From Oliverpabstia intestinalis (GTDB lineage Bacteria > Bacillota > Clostridia > Lachnospirales > Lachnospiraceae): DNA of 64,000 nt. Positions 23,476 to 33,023 of the stretch are shown piece by piece. The DNA is taken from positions 1-64,000 of the forward strand of contig NZ_VUMS01000012.1 of the NCBI RefSeq assembly GCF_009696065.1, in the 5' to 3' direction. The notes below the pieces were generated by a model. It worked only from the letters and a program-made list of their open reading frames with translations. It was not told the DNA's origin and did no database searches. The translations under genes were made by a program, and so were the position numbers. How positions within the stretch are numbered: the first letter of the stretch is position 1; the number at the start of each line of letters is the position of its first letter.

Positions 23476-24912
23476 ATGAAAAAAACGAAAATTATCTGCA
23501 CTATGGGACCGAACACGGATGACGAAGAGATGATGCGAAAACTGGTTAAAGCAGGTATGGATGTCGCCAGATTCAATTTTTCTCACGGAGATCATGAAGA
23601 ACAGAAAATCAGAATGGATCTGTTAAAAAAAGTACGAAAAGAACTGAAGTTGCCTATCGCTATATTACTGGACACCAAAGGACCGGAGATCCGCACCGGT
23701 ATTCTGGAAGGCGGACAGAAAGTATATCTGGAAGAAGGAAGCCGGTTTACACTGACAACGGAACAGATAGAGGGAAATAACACTCGTTGCAGTCAGACCT
23801 ATAAAAATCTCCCGAAGGATGTAAAAGTGGGAGATACGATCCTGATCGATGACGGACTGATTCAGCTGACTGTTGAGAACGTAACAGATACCGATGTAGT
23901 CTGTCGGGTTGTCAATGGTGGAGAACTGGGTCAGAAAAAAGGAATCAATGTTCCGAATGTAGAAGTTAAACTTCCGGCGATCACTGAGCAGGATAAGAAA
24001 GATATTCTGTTCGGTATCGAACAGGGAATTGACTTTGTCGCTGCTTCTTTCGTAAGAAATGCAGAAGCAATCAAAGAGATTAAAGAACTGCTTCGTGCAA
24101 ACGGTGGAGAGCGGATCGATGTTATCGCCAAGATTGAAAATGCAGAGGGCGTACATAATATCGACAAGATCATTAAAGCTGCGGACGGCGTGATGGTTGC
24201 CAGAGGCGATCTGGGTGTGGAAATCCCGGCACATAAGGTTCCACATATCCAGAAAATGATCATCCGCAAATGTAACGAATCCTACAAACCGGTTATCACT
24301 GCCACACAGATGCTCGACTCCATGATGCGTGCACCACGCCCGACCAGAGCAGAGGTAACTGACGTTGCAAATGCCATCTACGATGGAACTGATTCCATCA
24401 TGTTATCCGGTGAGACCGCAATGGGAAAATATCCGGAACAGGCGGTACAGATGATGGTGAAAATCGCGGAATCTACCGAGCCGTATATGACACACAAACG
24501 TTTTTTGGACTACCGTGCGCTGCGGGGTAATAAAAATGTTTCCAGTGCGGTTGGTGTGGCAGCAGTACAGACCACAGAAAATCTGGGAGCAGACTGTATA
24601 GTAACACCTACGATTTCCGGACAGACCGCCCGTCTGATCTCTAACTTCAGACCGAAAGTGCCGATTTATGCCGTAAGTCCGAATGAGTGGGCCAGAAGAA
24701 AGATGCAGATCTACTGGGGAGTCACTTCCGTAGCAGGTTATGAAGAAGATTCCACAGAGAATATCATTTCACATGCCATGTATATTGTGAGAAGAGAAAA
24801 TCTGGTGAAAAAAGGTGACATTGTGGTATTTACCGCAGGAGATCCGGCTACCAATATGGTAAACGGGGAAGGTGCAGTGACCAATATCATGCAGGTTATT
24901 CAGGCAAAATAA
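23476..24912 (+). CDS. pyk: Pyruvate kinase
   Basis: Converts phosphoenolpyruvate and ADP to pyruvate and ATP, the last step of glycolysis. The 478-residue protein starts KTKIICTMGPNTDDEEMM, contains DTKGPEIRTG, the catalytic lysine region IDVIAKIENAEGVHNID, VMVARGDLGVEIP and TATQMLDSMMRAPRPTRAE with YDGTDSIMLSGETAMG. The C-terminal effector domain is present (VVFTAGDPATNM). It lacks the extra PEP-utiliser domain of longer Bacillus enzymes. GGAGGCATACTTT precedes the ATG. Confidence 0.97.
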   Translation: MKKTKIICTMGPNTDDEEMMRKLVKAGMDVARFNFSHGDHEEQKIRMDLLKKVRKELKLPIAILLDTKGPEIRTGILEGGQKVYLEEGSRFTLTTEQIEGNNTRCSQTYKNLPKDVKVGDTILIDDGLIQLTVENVTDTDVVCRVVNGGELGQKKGINVPNVEVKLPAITEQDKKDILFGIEQGIDFVAASFVRNAEAIKEIKELLRANGGERIDVIAKIENAEGVHNIDKIIKAADGVMVARGDLGVEIPAHKVPHIQKMIIRKCNESYKPVITATQMLDSMMRAPRPTRAEVTDVANAIYDGTDSIMLSGETAMGKYPEQAVQMMVKIAESTEPYMTHKRFLDYRALRGNKNVSSAVGVAAVQTTENLGADCIVTPTISGQTARLISNFRPKVPIYAVSPNEWARRKMQIYWGVTSVAGYEEDSTENIISHAMYIVRRENLVKKGDIVVFTAGDPATNMVNGEGAVTNIMQVIQAK

Positions 24913-24946
24913 TGTAACAGAACACAACAGAGGAGATTATGAAAAA

Positions 24947-26218
24947 ATGAACAAGAAACCATTTGTAACTAAGGAACAGCTGGATGAGATTACCGCAAAA
25001 TTTCCAACCCCTTATCATCTGTATGATGAAAAAGGTATCCGGGACAATGCAAAAGCAGTAAAAGAAGCTTTCGCATGGAACAAAGGGTACAGAGAGTACT
25101 TTGCGGTGAAAGCATGCCCGAACCCGACACTGATTCAGATCATGAAAGAATATGGATGTGGATGTGACTGTTCCTCCATGACCGAACTGATGCTTTCTAA
25201 GGCGATGGGATGCAAGGGAGCTGATATTATGTTCTCTTCCAATGCCACACCGGCAGAGGAATATCAGTATGCAGCAAAACTGGGAGCAATCATCAACCTG
25301 GATGATATTACCCATATTGATTTTCTGGAAAAAGCTATCGGATATATTCCGGAGACCATCAGCTGCCGTTACAATCCGGGTGGACTCTTTAAAATCAGCA
25401 ATGATATCATGGATAACCCGGGAGATGCAAAATACGGTATGACCACAGAACAGCTCTTTGAAGCATTTAAGATCCTGAAAGCAAAAGGAGCAAAGAAATT
25501 CGGTATTCATGCATTCCTGGCAAGCAACACTGTAACCAATGAGTACTATCCGATGCTGGCAAAAGTATTGTTTGAAGTTGCTGTAAAACTGGAAAAAGAG
25601 ACAGGGGCTGATATTGAATTTATCAATCTTTCCGGTGGTGTGGGAATTCCTTACAAGCCGGATCAGGAGCCGAATGATATTCGTGTAATCGGAGAAGGAG
25701 TGCGGAAAGTATACGAAGAAGTGCTGGTTCCGGCAGGAATGGGTGACGTGGCACTGTATACGGAGATGGGACGTTTTATGACAGGACCTTATGGATGCCT
25801 GGTTACAAAAGCGATTCATGAAAAACACACATATAAAGAGTATATTGGCTGTGATGCCTGCGCAGTAAATCTGATGCGTCCTGCAATGTACGGAGCATAT
25901 CATCACATTACGGTCATGGGAAAAGAAGATCAGCCATGTGATCATAAGTATGATATCACAGGATCTCTTTGTGAAAATAATGATAAATTTGCCATCGACC
26001 GGATGCTTCCGAAGATCGATATGGGAGATTATCTGGTAATCCATGACACTGGTGCACATGGTTATGCGATGGGTTACAATTATAACGGCAAACTGAAATC
26101 AGCGGAAATCCTGCTGAAAGAAGACGGCAGTTTTGAGATGATCCGCCGGGCAGAGACTCCAAGAGACTATTTTGCAACACTGGATTGTTTCCCGATTTAT
26201 AATAAAATTTTTGAATAA
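24947..26218 (+). CDS. lysA: Diaminopimelate decarboxylase
   Basis: A fold-type III PLP enzyme that makes lysine from meso-diaminopimelate. The 423 residues contain the PLP lysine in EYFAVKACPNP, the glycine-rich phosphate site FINLSGGVGIPY, TEMGRFMTGPYGC and GCDACAVNLMRPAMYGAYHH, where the conserved cysteine at the dimer active site lies in CEN (GSLCENNDKF). The size and the HAFLASNT segment fit the LysA branch seen in Clostridia and Bacteroidetes rather than arginine or ornithine decarboxylases. ATG24947 follows GAGGAGATT. It stands alone between pyk and AEC transporters. Confidence 0.9.
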   Translation: MNKKPFVTKEQLDEITAKFPTPYHLYDEKGIRDNAKAVKEAFAWNKGYREYFAVKACPNPTLIQIMKEYGCGCDCSSMTELMLSKAMGCKGADIMFSSNATPAEEYQYAAKLGAIINLDDITHIDFLEKAIGYIPETISCRYNPGGLFKISNDIMDNPGDAKYGMTTEQLFEAFKILKAKGAKKFGIHAFLASNTVTNEYYPMLAKVLFEVAVKLEKETGADIEFINLSGGVGIPYKPDQEPNDIRVIGEGVRKVYEEVLVPAGMGDVALYTEMGRFMTGPYGCLVTKAIHEKHTYKEYIGCDACAVNLMRPAMYGAYHHITVMGKEDQPCDHKYDITGSLCENNDKFAIDRMLPKIDMGDYLVIHDTGAHGYAMGYNYNGKLKSAEILLKEDGSFEMIRRAETPRDYFATLDCFPIYNKIFE

Positions 26219-26224
26219 GGAGAC

Positions 26225-26263
26225 AGGAGCTGTCGCATGAGTGATCGTGCTATGGCTCCTTTT
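26225..26263 (+). terminator. Hairpin between lysA and the first AEC gene
   Basis: AGGAGC pairs with GCTCCT over a 24-base loop that has inner pairing, followed by a short T-run. It may terminate lysA or sequester a ribosome site. Confidence 0.4.
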
Positions 26264-26296
26264 ACATACTTATGGAAAATCTGTTCTTTTGTTTAA
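26237..26296 (+). CDS. Possible 19-codon upstream ORF overlapping the AEC start
   Basis: ATG with AGGAG seven bases upstream opens a frame MSDRAMAPFTYLWKICSFV that ends 25 bases inside the first AEC gene in another frame. The AEC gene itself has no clear ribosome site, so coupling from this ORF is possible. It is short and may be chance. Confidence 0.25.
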   Translation: MSDRAMAPFTYLWKICSFV

Positions 26297-27219
26297 ATGC
26301 CACGCTGCCGATCTTTTTTACAATGCTTCTGGGATATGGATTTCGTAAGATCGGACTGCTGGATGAAAGTTTTATAAAGAAAATCAACCGATTTGTCTTC
26401 CGGGCGGCGTTGCCTCTGCTGCTGCTGGAAGATCTCTGGAGTGCAGACTTTCAGACACTGTGGGACGGAAAATTTGTCGGCTTCTGTGCGGCTATTACGA
26501 TTGGCGGCGGACTGGTCAGTGTCCTGTGTTCCAGACTGGTGAAGGATGAGAATATCCGTGGAGAGTTTGCTCAGGCGGCGTTTCGAAGTAATTCTGCACT
26601 GCTGGGAATCGCATTTATCAGTAATATTTACGGAAAATCCGATATGGCTTCTCTGATGCTGATTGGAAATGTCCCGTTTAATAATATTCTGGCTGTGATC
26701 ATTTTGCTTTTTATGAAACCGGATGGGGAAAAGAAGGCAGCAGGAAATCTGGCAAAAGAGACTGTAAAAGGAATTCTGACCAATCCGATCATTCTCGGTA
26801 TCGCCGGAGGAATGCTTCTGTCTGTCTGCCATGTGCCACAGGTGACGATCGTCAGCAAGACAGTGCACAATCTGACCAGTCTGGCCACACCGCTTGGTCT
26901 CATGGCGATGGGTGGCTCCTTTGAGGGAGAGAAAGCAATCGGTCAGATCCGGCCGGCACTTGGTGCAACGTTTTTGCGACTGGCAGGAATTGCCATGATT
27001 GCCCTGCCGCTTGCAGCCCTGAGCGGATTACGAAACGAACAGATGGTAGGAGCACTTGTAGTGGCAGGTTCTTCTTCCGCAGTCAGTTGTTTTATTATGG
27101 CAAAAAATATGGGACATGAAGGAACGCTTACCTCGAGTGTGGTCATGCTTACTACGCTGGGAAGTGCTTTTACTATGACAGCATGGCTGTATGTGCTGCG
27201 TTGCTTCGGTCTGGTGTAG
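26272..27219 (+). CDS. AEC (auxin efflux carrier) family transporter, copy 1
   Basis: A 315-residue membrane protein with about ten helices in the AEC/BASS-like transporter fold, often exporting organic acids or small metabolites. It has the paired halves typical of the family: LPIFFTMLLGYGFRKIGLLDE at the start, FRSNSALLGIAFISNIYG in the middle and ATPLGLMAMGGSFEGEKA in the second half, ending GHEGTLTSSVVMLTTLGSAF. ATG26272 gives the conserved N-terminus, but no good ribosome site is visible. A paralogue follows ten bases after the stop. Substrate unknown. Confidence 0.88.
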   Translation: MENLFFCLNATLPIFFTMLLGYGFRKIGLLDESFIKKINRFVFRAALPLLLLEDLWSADFQTLWDGKFVGFCAAITIGGGLVSVLCSRLVKDENIRGEFAQAAFRSNSALLGIAFISNIYGKSDMASLMLIGNVPFNNILAVIILLFMKPDGEKKAAGNLAKETVKGILTNPIILGIAGGMLLSVCHVPQVTIVSKTVHNLTSLATPLGLMAMGGSFEGEKAIGQIRPALGATFLRLAGIAMIALPLAALSGLRNEQMVGALVVAGSSSAVSCFIMAKNMGHEGTLTSSVVMLTTLGSAFTMTAWLYVLRCFGLV

Positions 27220-27228
27220 GAGTGTAAC

Positions 27229-28173
27229 ATGGAGAATCTGATATTCAGTCTGAATGCCACAGTGCCAATCTTTTTTACGATGATCCTGGGATTTGTCTTC
27301 CGGAAAGTGGGGCTGATGGATGAAGAATTTACCAATAAAGCGAATAAGTTTGTTTTTCAGGCGGCACTGCCGGCCCTGTTGTTTTCCGATCTTTCCCAGG
27401 CAAACTTTCGGGACGTGTGGAACGGTACCTTTGTGGCATACTGTGCACTGACAACGATTATCTGTATCGTGATCTCGATTTTGATTTCCTGTCTGTGGAA
27501 AGACAAAAGTATCCAGGGAGAATTTGTTCAGGGGGCTTACCGGAGCAGCGCTGCAATCCTTGGTATTGCATTTATCCAGAATATATATGGAACATCAGGC
27601 ATGGCGCCATTGATGATCATTGCTTCGGTGCCGATTTATAATGTGATGGCCGTTGTGGTACTGGCTTTTCTGAAACCGGAGAGAGAGAGGCTGGACGGAA
27701 CACTGATAAAGAAGACTTTAAAAGGGATTGCAACCAATCCGATTATTCTTGGAATCCTTGCAGGGGTGATCTGGTCAGGATGCAAACTTCCCTGTCCGCC
27801 GATTCTTATCAAGACAGTAGATAATCTGGGAAAACTGGCAACTCCACTGGGATTGATGGCGATGGGCGCTGCGTTCGATGCAAAAAAAGCATTCGGAAAG
27901 ATCAAACCGGCGGTTACTGCTACGGTATTGAAACTGGTGGTCTGGTGTGTGGTATTTCTGCCGGTTGCTGTGATGCTTGGATTCCGGCAGGAGGAACTGA
28001 TCGCCATTCTTGTGATGCTTGGTTCTGCCACAACGGTAAGTTCTTATGTCATGGCAAGAAATATGGGACATGAGGGGGTACTGGCGTCGAGCATTGTGAT
28101 GTTGACGACATTTTTCAGCGGATTCACACTGACATTCTGGCTGTACCTGCTTCGCAGTATGGGAATGATCTGA
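27229..28173 (+). CDS. AEC family transporter, copy 2
   Basis: A 314-residue paralogue of the preceding gene, similar along its whole length (VPIFFTMILGFVFRKVGLMDE, YRSSAAILGIAFIQNIYG, ATPLGLMAMGAAFDAKKAFG, GHEGVLASSIVMLTTFFSGF). The tandem pair probably arose by duplication. The start is ten bases after copy 1 behind GGAGTGTAAC. The two proteins may work as paralogous carriers with different substrates. The substrate cannot be read from sequence. Confidence 0.88.
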   Translation: MENLIFSLNATVPIFFTMILGFVFRKVGLMDEEFTNKANKFVFQAALPALLFSDLSQANFRDVWNGTFVAYCALTTIICIVISILISCLWKDKSIQGEFVQGAYRSSAAILGIAFIQNIYGTSGMAPLMIIASVPIYNVMAVVVLAFLKPERERLDGTLIKKTLKGIATNPIILGILAGVIWSGCKLPCPPILIKTVDNLGKLATPLGLMAMGAAFDAKKAFGKIKPAVTATVLKLVVWCVVFLPVAVMLGFRQEELIAILVMLGSATTVSSYVMARNMGHEGVLASSIVMLTTFFSGFTLTFWLYLLRSMGMI

Positions 28174-28287
28174 TGAGAAAGTATATGGTAAACATGATGG
28201 CGGAAACAATATGTGAAAACGGGACAGCCGGAGACAGGAACAGTGCTTAAAAAGCAGATAGAATACATATACAGGAGAACAAAAAGA

Positions 28288-29424
28288 ATGAAAAGTGAAG
28301 TTGTGATTCTTTCATGCGAAAGTTATGAGGAAGAACTGGTTTACAGCACACTGAAAAAGGGAATAGCTTTACTAGGGGGATGGGAAACTTTCCTGAAAAA
28401 AGAAGAAAAGATTCTGCTGAAACCAAATCTGGTACGAAAAACGGAAGTGGAGCGGGCAGTCATTACCCATCCGGCAGTGGTCAAAGGTATCGTAAGACTG
28501 TTGAAAGAAGAAGGCTATGTGCATCTGAGCTGCGGGGATTCCTGCGGTGTGGGGTCAGCGAAGAAAGTCATGGAAGGCACCGGCATGGATCAGATGCTGG
28601 AAGATTATGGTGTCACGATCGTTGATTTTAGTGAGGGAAGTACGGTATCTTATCCGCAGGGACACACGGCAAAAGAATTCTTTGTGGCGAAACCGGTGCA
28701 GGAAACGGATGCGCTGATCAATCTTTGTAAGATGAAGACACATGCTCTCGAACGAGTAACCGGTGGGGTAAAAAATCTGTATGGATGCATCAGCGGACTC
28801 CATAAAGCCAAAGGGCATACCAAATATACGAATGCAGACATTTTTGCAAGACAGCTGATCGATCTGAATCAGCTGATCAAACCGCGGTTTTGCGTGATGG
28901 ACGGGATCGTGGCGATGGATGGAAACGGACCGACTTCCGGAGATCCGATGAAGATGAAAGTGCTGCTTCTGGGCAATGATCCGGTGGCCATCGACAGTGT
29001 ATATTGTCATCTGGTACATCTTGATCCACAGATGGTTCCGACAAATGTACATGGAGAAACGATGGGACTTGGTACCTGGAGGGAAGAAAATATCCGGCTG
29101 TTAACTGAAGGTGGTGAGATCACGATGCAGGAGGCAGTGGAACGTTTCGGAAATCCGGATTTCAATGTAGACCGTAAAAAGCAGAGAGGGAATCTGTGGA
29201 ACCGGTTTAATAACGGTTTTTTACGATATTTTCAGAAAAAACCGTATATAGAAGCAGACAAGTGCAAAAAATGCGGAATCTGTGTGGAAGCCTGTCCGGT
29301 GGAGGGAAAAGCCCTGCAATTTAAAAACGGCAGAAGAAAGCCGCCGGTTTATAACTATCATAAATGTATCCGGTGTTTCTGCTGTCAGGAAATGTGTCCA
29401 CACAAAGCGATTCAGGTAAAATAA
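28288..29424 (+). CDS. DUF362 protein with C-terminal 2[4Fe-4S] ferredoxin domain
   Basis: A 378-residue cytosolic protein. Residues 1-300 are the DUF362 domain (KILLKPNLVRKTEVERAVITHP, CKMKTHALERVTGGVKNLYG, DGIVAMDGNGPTSGDPMKM). The tail holds two ferredoxin motifs, CKKCGICVEACPVEGKAL and CIRCFCCQEMCPHKAI, each with four cysteines for a 4Fe-4S cluster. Such fusions are common in anaerobes and probably act in electron transfer, but no reaction is established. The frame is open to 28213; ATG28288 is preferred because of the AGGAG eight bases upstream. It follows the AEC pair at 114 bases. Confidence 0.9.
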   Translation: MKSEVVILSCESYEEELVYSTLKKGIALLGGWETFLKKEEKILLKPNLVRKTEVERAVITHPAVVKGIVRLLKEEGYVHLSCGDSCGVGSAKKVMEGTGMDQMLEDYGVTIVDFSEGSTVSYPQGHTAKEFFVAKPVQETDALINLCKMKTHALERVTGGVKNLYGCISGLHKAKGHTKYTNADIFARQLIDLNQLIKPRFCVMDGIVAMDGNGPTSGDPMKMKVLLLGNDPVAIDSVYCHLVHLDPQMVPTNVHGETMGLGTWREENIRLLTEGGEITMQEAVERFGNPDFNVDRKKQRGNLWNRFNNGFLRYFQKKPYIEADKCKKCGICVEACPVEGKALQFKNGRRKPPVYNYHKCIRCFCCQEMCPHKAIQVK

Positions 29425-29426
29425 AT

Positions 29427-29455
29427 TTGCGATGAATCGTGATTAATGGTATAAT
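29427..29455 (+). promoter_or_regulatory. apt promoter
   Basis: TTGCGA (29427-29432), 17 bases and a perfect TATAAT (29450-29455), 68 bases upstream of apt. Confidence 0.7.
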
Positions 29456-29522
29456 GTAGTCGCTAATTGTCGATATTGCTTACCCGAAGGGGATAAAGTT
29501 CATATAAAGAAGGGAGATTGTT

Positions 29523-30047
29523 ATGAAAAAGCTTGAAGATTATGTGAGAAGTATTCCGGATTTTCCGGAACCGGGAATTATTTTTCGTGATGTAACCAGT
29601 ATCTTGCAGGACGCAGACGGACTGCAGCTGGCAATCGATTCCATTCAGGAAAAACTCAAGGATGTGGACGTGGATGTGATTGCAGGTACTGAGTCGAGAG
29701 GTTTTATTTTCGGTGTGCCGGTGGCATATAATTTACATAAGCCGTTTGTACCCATACGGAAAAAAGGAAAACTGCCGTGTGAGACGATTTCCCAGGATTA
29801 TGATCTTGAGTATGGAAGTGCAACGATCGAGATGCATAAAGATTCTGTGAAACCTGGACAGAAAGTTGTTCTGATCGACGATCTGGTTGCTACCGGTGGC
29901 ACCATAGAGGCAGCTGCAAAGATGGTGGAACGTCTGGGCGGCGAAGTCGTTAAAATTGTATTTTTGATGGAACTTGCAGGCTTAAAGGGCAGAGAACGAC
30001 TGAAAGAGTATAATGTGGAATCTGTCATCTGTTACGAGGGTAAATAA
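29523..30047 (+). CDS. apt: Adenine phosphoribosyltransferase
   Basis: Salvages adenine with PRPP to AMP. The 174-residue protein is the standard size, beginning MKKLEDYVRSIPDFPEPGIIFRD (adenine site) and carrying AGTESRGFIFG and the PRPP-binding motif VVLIDDLVATGGTIEAAA. GAAGGGAGATTGTT precedes the ATG. It heads a unit with rel 21 bases downstream, an arrangement widespread in Firmicutes that links purine salvage to the stringent response. Confidence 0.97.
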   Translation: MKKLEDYVRSIPDFPEPGIIFRDVTSILQDADGLQLAIDSIQEKLKDVDVDVIAGTESRGFIFGVPVAYNLHKPFVPIRKKGKLPCETISQDYDLEYGSATIEMHKDSVKPGQKVVLIDDLVATGGTIEAAAKMVERLGGEVVKIVFLMELAGLKGRERLKEYNVESVICYEGK

Positions 30048-30068
30048 ACAAAAACAGGCGGTGAATCT

Positions 30069-32372
30069 ATGGAAGATGGAAAAATAAAAACGGAAGAGGA
30101 ACGGATGCAGGAGATCGAGGCGGTAGAGGCCAATGTAAAATGTATGAAAGATTTTACGAGCCCGGAACAGCTGTATGAAGAATTAATCCGCAGTATTCGC
30201 AAATATCATCCGTCCACCGATATTTCTATGATTAAAAAGGCCTATCAGATTGCTTCTAAAGCACATGAAGGTCAGAAAAGAAAGTCTGGGGAACCTTATA
30301 TTATTCATCCGCTGTGCGTGGCGATCATTCTGGCAGATCTGGAGTTGGATAAAGAAACAATTGTTGCCGGACTTTTACATGATGTAGTGGAAGATACGGT
30401 GATGACGACAGAAGACCTTACTCGTGAATTTGGCAGTGAGGTAGCACTTCTGGTAGATGGCGTTACTAAACTGGGTCAGCTGAATTATTCTGCGGACAAG
30501 GTGGAGGTGCAGGCGGAAAACTTAAGAAAAATGTTTCTCGCCATGGCAAAGGATATCCGTGTGATTCTGGTAAAACTGGCAGACAGACTGCATAATATGC
30601 GTACCGCACAGTACTGGTCGGCACCAAAGCAGAAAGAAAAAGCCAGAGAAACCATGGATATTTATGCGCCGATAGCACAGCGTCTTGGTATTTCCAAGAT
30701 CAAGATTGAACTGGATGACCTTTCTTTAAAATATCTGAAACCGGAAGTGTATTATGATCTTGTGGAAAAGATCAATCTCCGAAAAGGAGAACGGGAGGCC
30801 TTTGTGCAGTCTATCGTGGATGAGGTTAAAACCCGCATGGAAGAGGCAGATATCGAAGCAGAAGTCAATGGACGTGTAAAGCATTTCTTCAGTATCTATA
30901 AAAAGATGGTCAATCAGGACAAGACACTGGATCAGATTTATGATCTGTTTGCGGTACGTATCATTGTAGATACGGTAAAAGACTGTTATGCTGCCCTCGG
31001 TGTGATCCACGAAATGTATACACCGATTCCGGGAAGATTCAAAGATTACATCGCCATGCCGAAACCAAATATGTATCAGTCGCTTCATACGACTCTGATC
31101 GGACCGAAAGGACGTCCTTTTGAGATCCAGATTCGAACATTTGAGATGCATCGTACTGCGGAATATGGTATTGCAGCTCACTGGAAGTATAAAGAGGCTT
31201 CGGATGGCAAGAAACCGGTAGAACAGCAGGAAGAAGAAAAGTTAAGCTGGCTTCGTCAGATTCTTGAATGGCAGCGGGATATGTCGGATAATAAAGAGTT
31301 CCTGAGCCTGTTAAAAAGCGATCTGGATCTGTTTAACGAAAATGTCTATTGTTTCAGTCCGGCGGGAGATGTGAAAACCCTTCCACGTGGTTCCAGCACC
31401 GTAGATTTTGCATACAGTGTGCACAGTGCTGTGGGAAATAAAATGGTTGGAGCCAGAGTCAACGGAAAACTGGTTCCGATCGAATATGAAATCAAAAATG
31501 GTGACCGTGTGGAAATTATCACATCACAGAATTCCAAAGGACCAAGCCGTGACTGGTTAAAAATTGTAAAGAGCACACAGGCAAAAAATAAGATCAATCA
31601 GTGGTTCAAGCAGGAGCGGAAAGAGGATAATATCCTCAAGGGAAAAGAGATGCTTGCAAATTATGCCAAATTAAAAGGCAGAACACTGGGAGAACTGACC
31701 AAGCCGAAATATCTGGAAGCTGTGATGCGAAAATACGGATTCCGTGACTGGGAAAGTGTACTTGCCGCGCTGGGACATGGAGGCTTAAAAGAGGGACAGA
31801 TTCTCAATAAGCTGATTGAAGCATATGAGAAAGAACATAAAAAAGAGATTACCGATGAGAAAGTTCTGGAGGCAGCTGCGGAAGCAAAAGAAAAATTGCC
31901 GATCGTAAAAAAAGAAAAAGGTGGCATCGTCGTAAAAGGTATCGACGATGTAGCGGTACGATTTGCAAAATGCTGCAGTCCCATTCCAGGGGATGAGATT
32001 GTCGGTTTTGTAACGAGAGGCCGTGGAGTTACGATTCACAGAACAGACTGTGTAAACGTCATGAATCTTTCTGAATCAGAACGTGTGCGTCTGATCGATG
32101 CGGAGTGGCAGGGCAGTAATCTGACCAGTGGACTTTATACGGCAGAAATCAATGTGTATGCCAATAACAGAACAGGTCTGCTGGTGGATATCTCGAAGAT
32201 CTTTACAGAGCGTAAGATCGATCTGACAACGATCAACAGCCGGACCAGCAAACAGGGGCGTGCGACGATATCCATGACTTTTGATGTACACAGTACGGAA
32301 GAACTGAACAGTATTGTAGAAAAGGTCCGTCAGGTAGAGAGCGTACTTGATATTGAACGTACTACCGGCTGA
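30069..32372 (+). CDS. relA: Bifunctional (p)ppGpp synthetase/hydrolase, Rel type
   Basis: Makes and degrades the alarmone (p)ppGpp on amino acid starvation. The 767 residues show all modules: the HD hydrolase (SGEPYIIHPLCVAIIL, then GLLHDVVEDTVMTTEDL), the synthetase (YDLFAVRIIVDTVKDCY, GRFKDYIAMPKPNMYQSLHT), the TGS domain (VYCFSPAGDVKTLPRGSSTV), a helical and zinc-finger region (KCCSPIPGDEIVGFVTRGRG) and a C-terminal ACT domain (ISKIFTERKIDLTTINSR). The hydrolase residues HD and ED are intact, so this is the single bifunctional enzyme rather than a monofunctional RelA. It follows apt at 21 bases and precedes an MBL hydrolase at 21 bases. Confidence 0.96.
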   Translation: MEDGKIKTEEERMQEIEAVEANVKCMKDFTSPEQLYEELIRSIRKYHPSTDISMIKKAYQIASKAHEGQKRKSGEPYIIHPLCVAIILADLELDKETIVAGLLHDVVEDTVMTTEDLTREFGSEVALLVDGVTKLGQLNYSADKVEVQAENLRKMFLAMAKDIRVILVKLADRLHNMRTAQYWSAPKQKEKARETMDIYAPIAQRLGISKIKIELDDLSLKYLKPEVYYDLVEKINLRKGEREAFVQSIVDEVKTRMEEADIEAEVNGRVKHFFSIYKKMVNQDKTLDQIYDLFAVRIIVDTVKDCYAALGVIHEMYTPIPGRFKDYIAMPKPNMYQSLHTTLIGPKGRPFEIQIRTFEMHRTAEYGIAAHWKYKEASDGKKPVEQQEEEKLSWLRQILEWQRDMSDNKEFLSLLKSDLDLFNENVYCFSPAGDVKTLPRGSSTVDFAYSVHSAVGNKMVGARVNGKLVPIEYEIKNGDRVEIITSQNSKGPSRDWLKIVKSTQAKNKINQWFKQERKEDNILKGKEMLANYAKLKGRTLGELTKPKYLEAVMRKYGFRDWESVLAALGHGGLKEGQILNKLIEAYEKEHKKEITDEKVLEAAAEAKEKLPIVKKEKGGIVVKGIDDVAVRFAKCCSPIPGDEIVGFVTRGRGVTIHRTDCVNVMNLSESERVRLIDAEWQGSNLTSGLYTAEINVYANNRTGLLVDISKIFTERKIDLTTINSRTSKQGRATISMTFDVHSTEELNSIVEKVRQVESVLDIERTTG

Positions 32373-32393
32373 CAGAAGGGGTAATCCGGAAAT

Positions 32394-33023
32394 ATGAAGA
32401 AAGCAATGATCGAACAGCTGGTACTGGGAATGGTAGGAACCAATACCTGGCTGATCAAAAATAAAGAAAGCAATGAGCTGCTGATCATCGATCCGGCGGA
32501 TGAGAGTGCGCGGATTGAAGAAAAAATTGACCGAATGGGAGGAATACCGGTGGCGGTTCTCCTGACACACGGACATTTTGATCATATGCTGGCAGCAGAT
32601 GATCTGCGGGACGAATACGGTATTCCGATTATCGCATGTGCAGCCGAACAACAGGTGCTTACAGATTCCATAAAGAATCTGTCCGGAAGCTGGGCAAGTG
32701 CACATGTCCTGCTGGCAGATCAGTGGGTCTGCGATGGAAAAAAACTGGAACTTGCCGGATTTTCCATCGAAGTTTTCCATACACCGGGACATACAGCGGG
32801 AAGTTGCTGTTATTATCTGCCGGAAGAAGAAGTTCTGTTTTCCGGTGATACCTTATTTGCACAGAGTGTGGGAAGAACCGATTTTCCCACAGGAAGCGGC
32901 ACAGATATGCAGGCGAGTGTAAAGCGGCTGTTAAAAGAACTTCCGGAGACAACAAGAGTCTGTCCGGGACATAACGAAGAAACAACAATAGGATATGAAA
33001 AGAGGTATAATCCTTTTGCTTAA
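32394..33023 (+). CDS. MBL-fold metallo-hydrolase (glyoxalase II-like)
   Basis: A 209-residue binuclear metal hydrolase. The signature THGHFDHMLAADDL gives the HxHxDH metal ligands, followed by the later ligands in HTPGHTAGSCCYY, FSGDTLFAQSVGRTDFP and CPGHNEETT. The small size matches the YcbL/glyoxalase II-like group that hydrolyses thioesters or related compounds. It overlaps the start of hemZ by 29 bases, so the two are translationally linked. The substrate is unknown. Confidence 0.9.
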   Translation: MKKAMIEQLVLGMVGTNTWLIKNKESNELLIIDPADESARIEEKIDRMGGIPVAVLLTHGHFDHMLAADDLRDEYGIPIIACAAEQQVLTDSIKNLSGSWASAHVLLADQWVCDGKKLELAGFSIEVFHTPGHTAGSCCYYLPEEEVLFSGDTLFAQSVGRTDFPTGSGTDMQASVKRLLKELPETTRVCPGHNEETTIGYEKRYNPFA

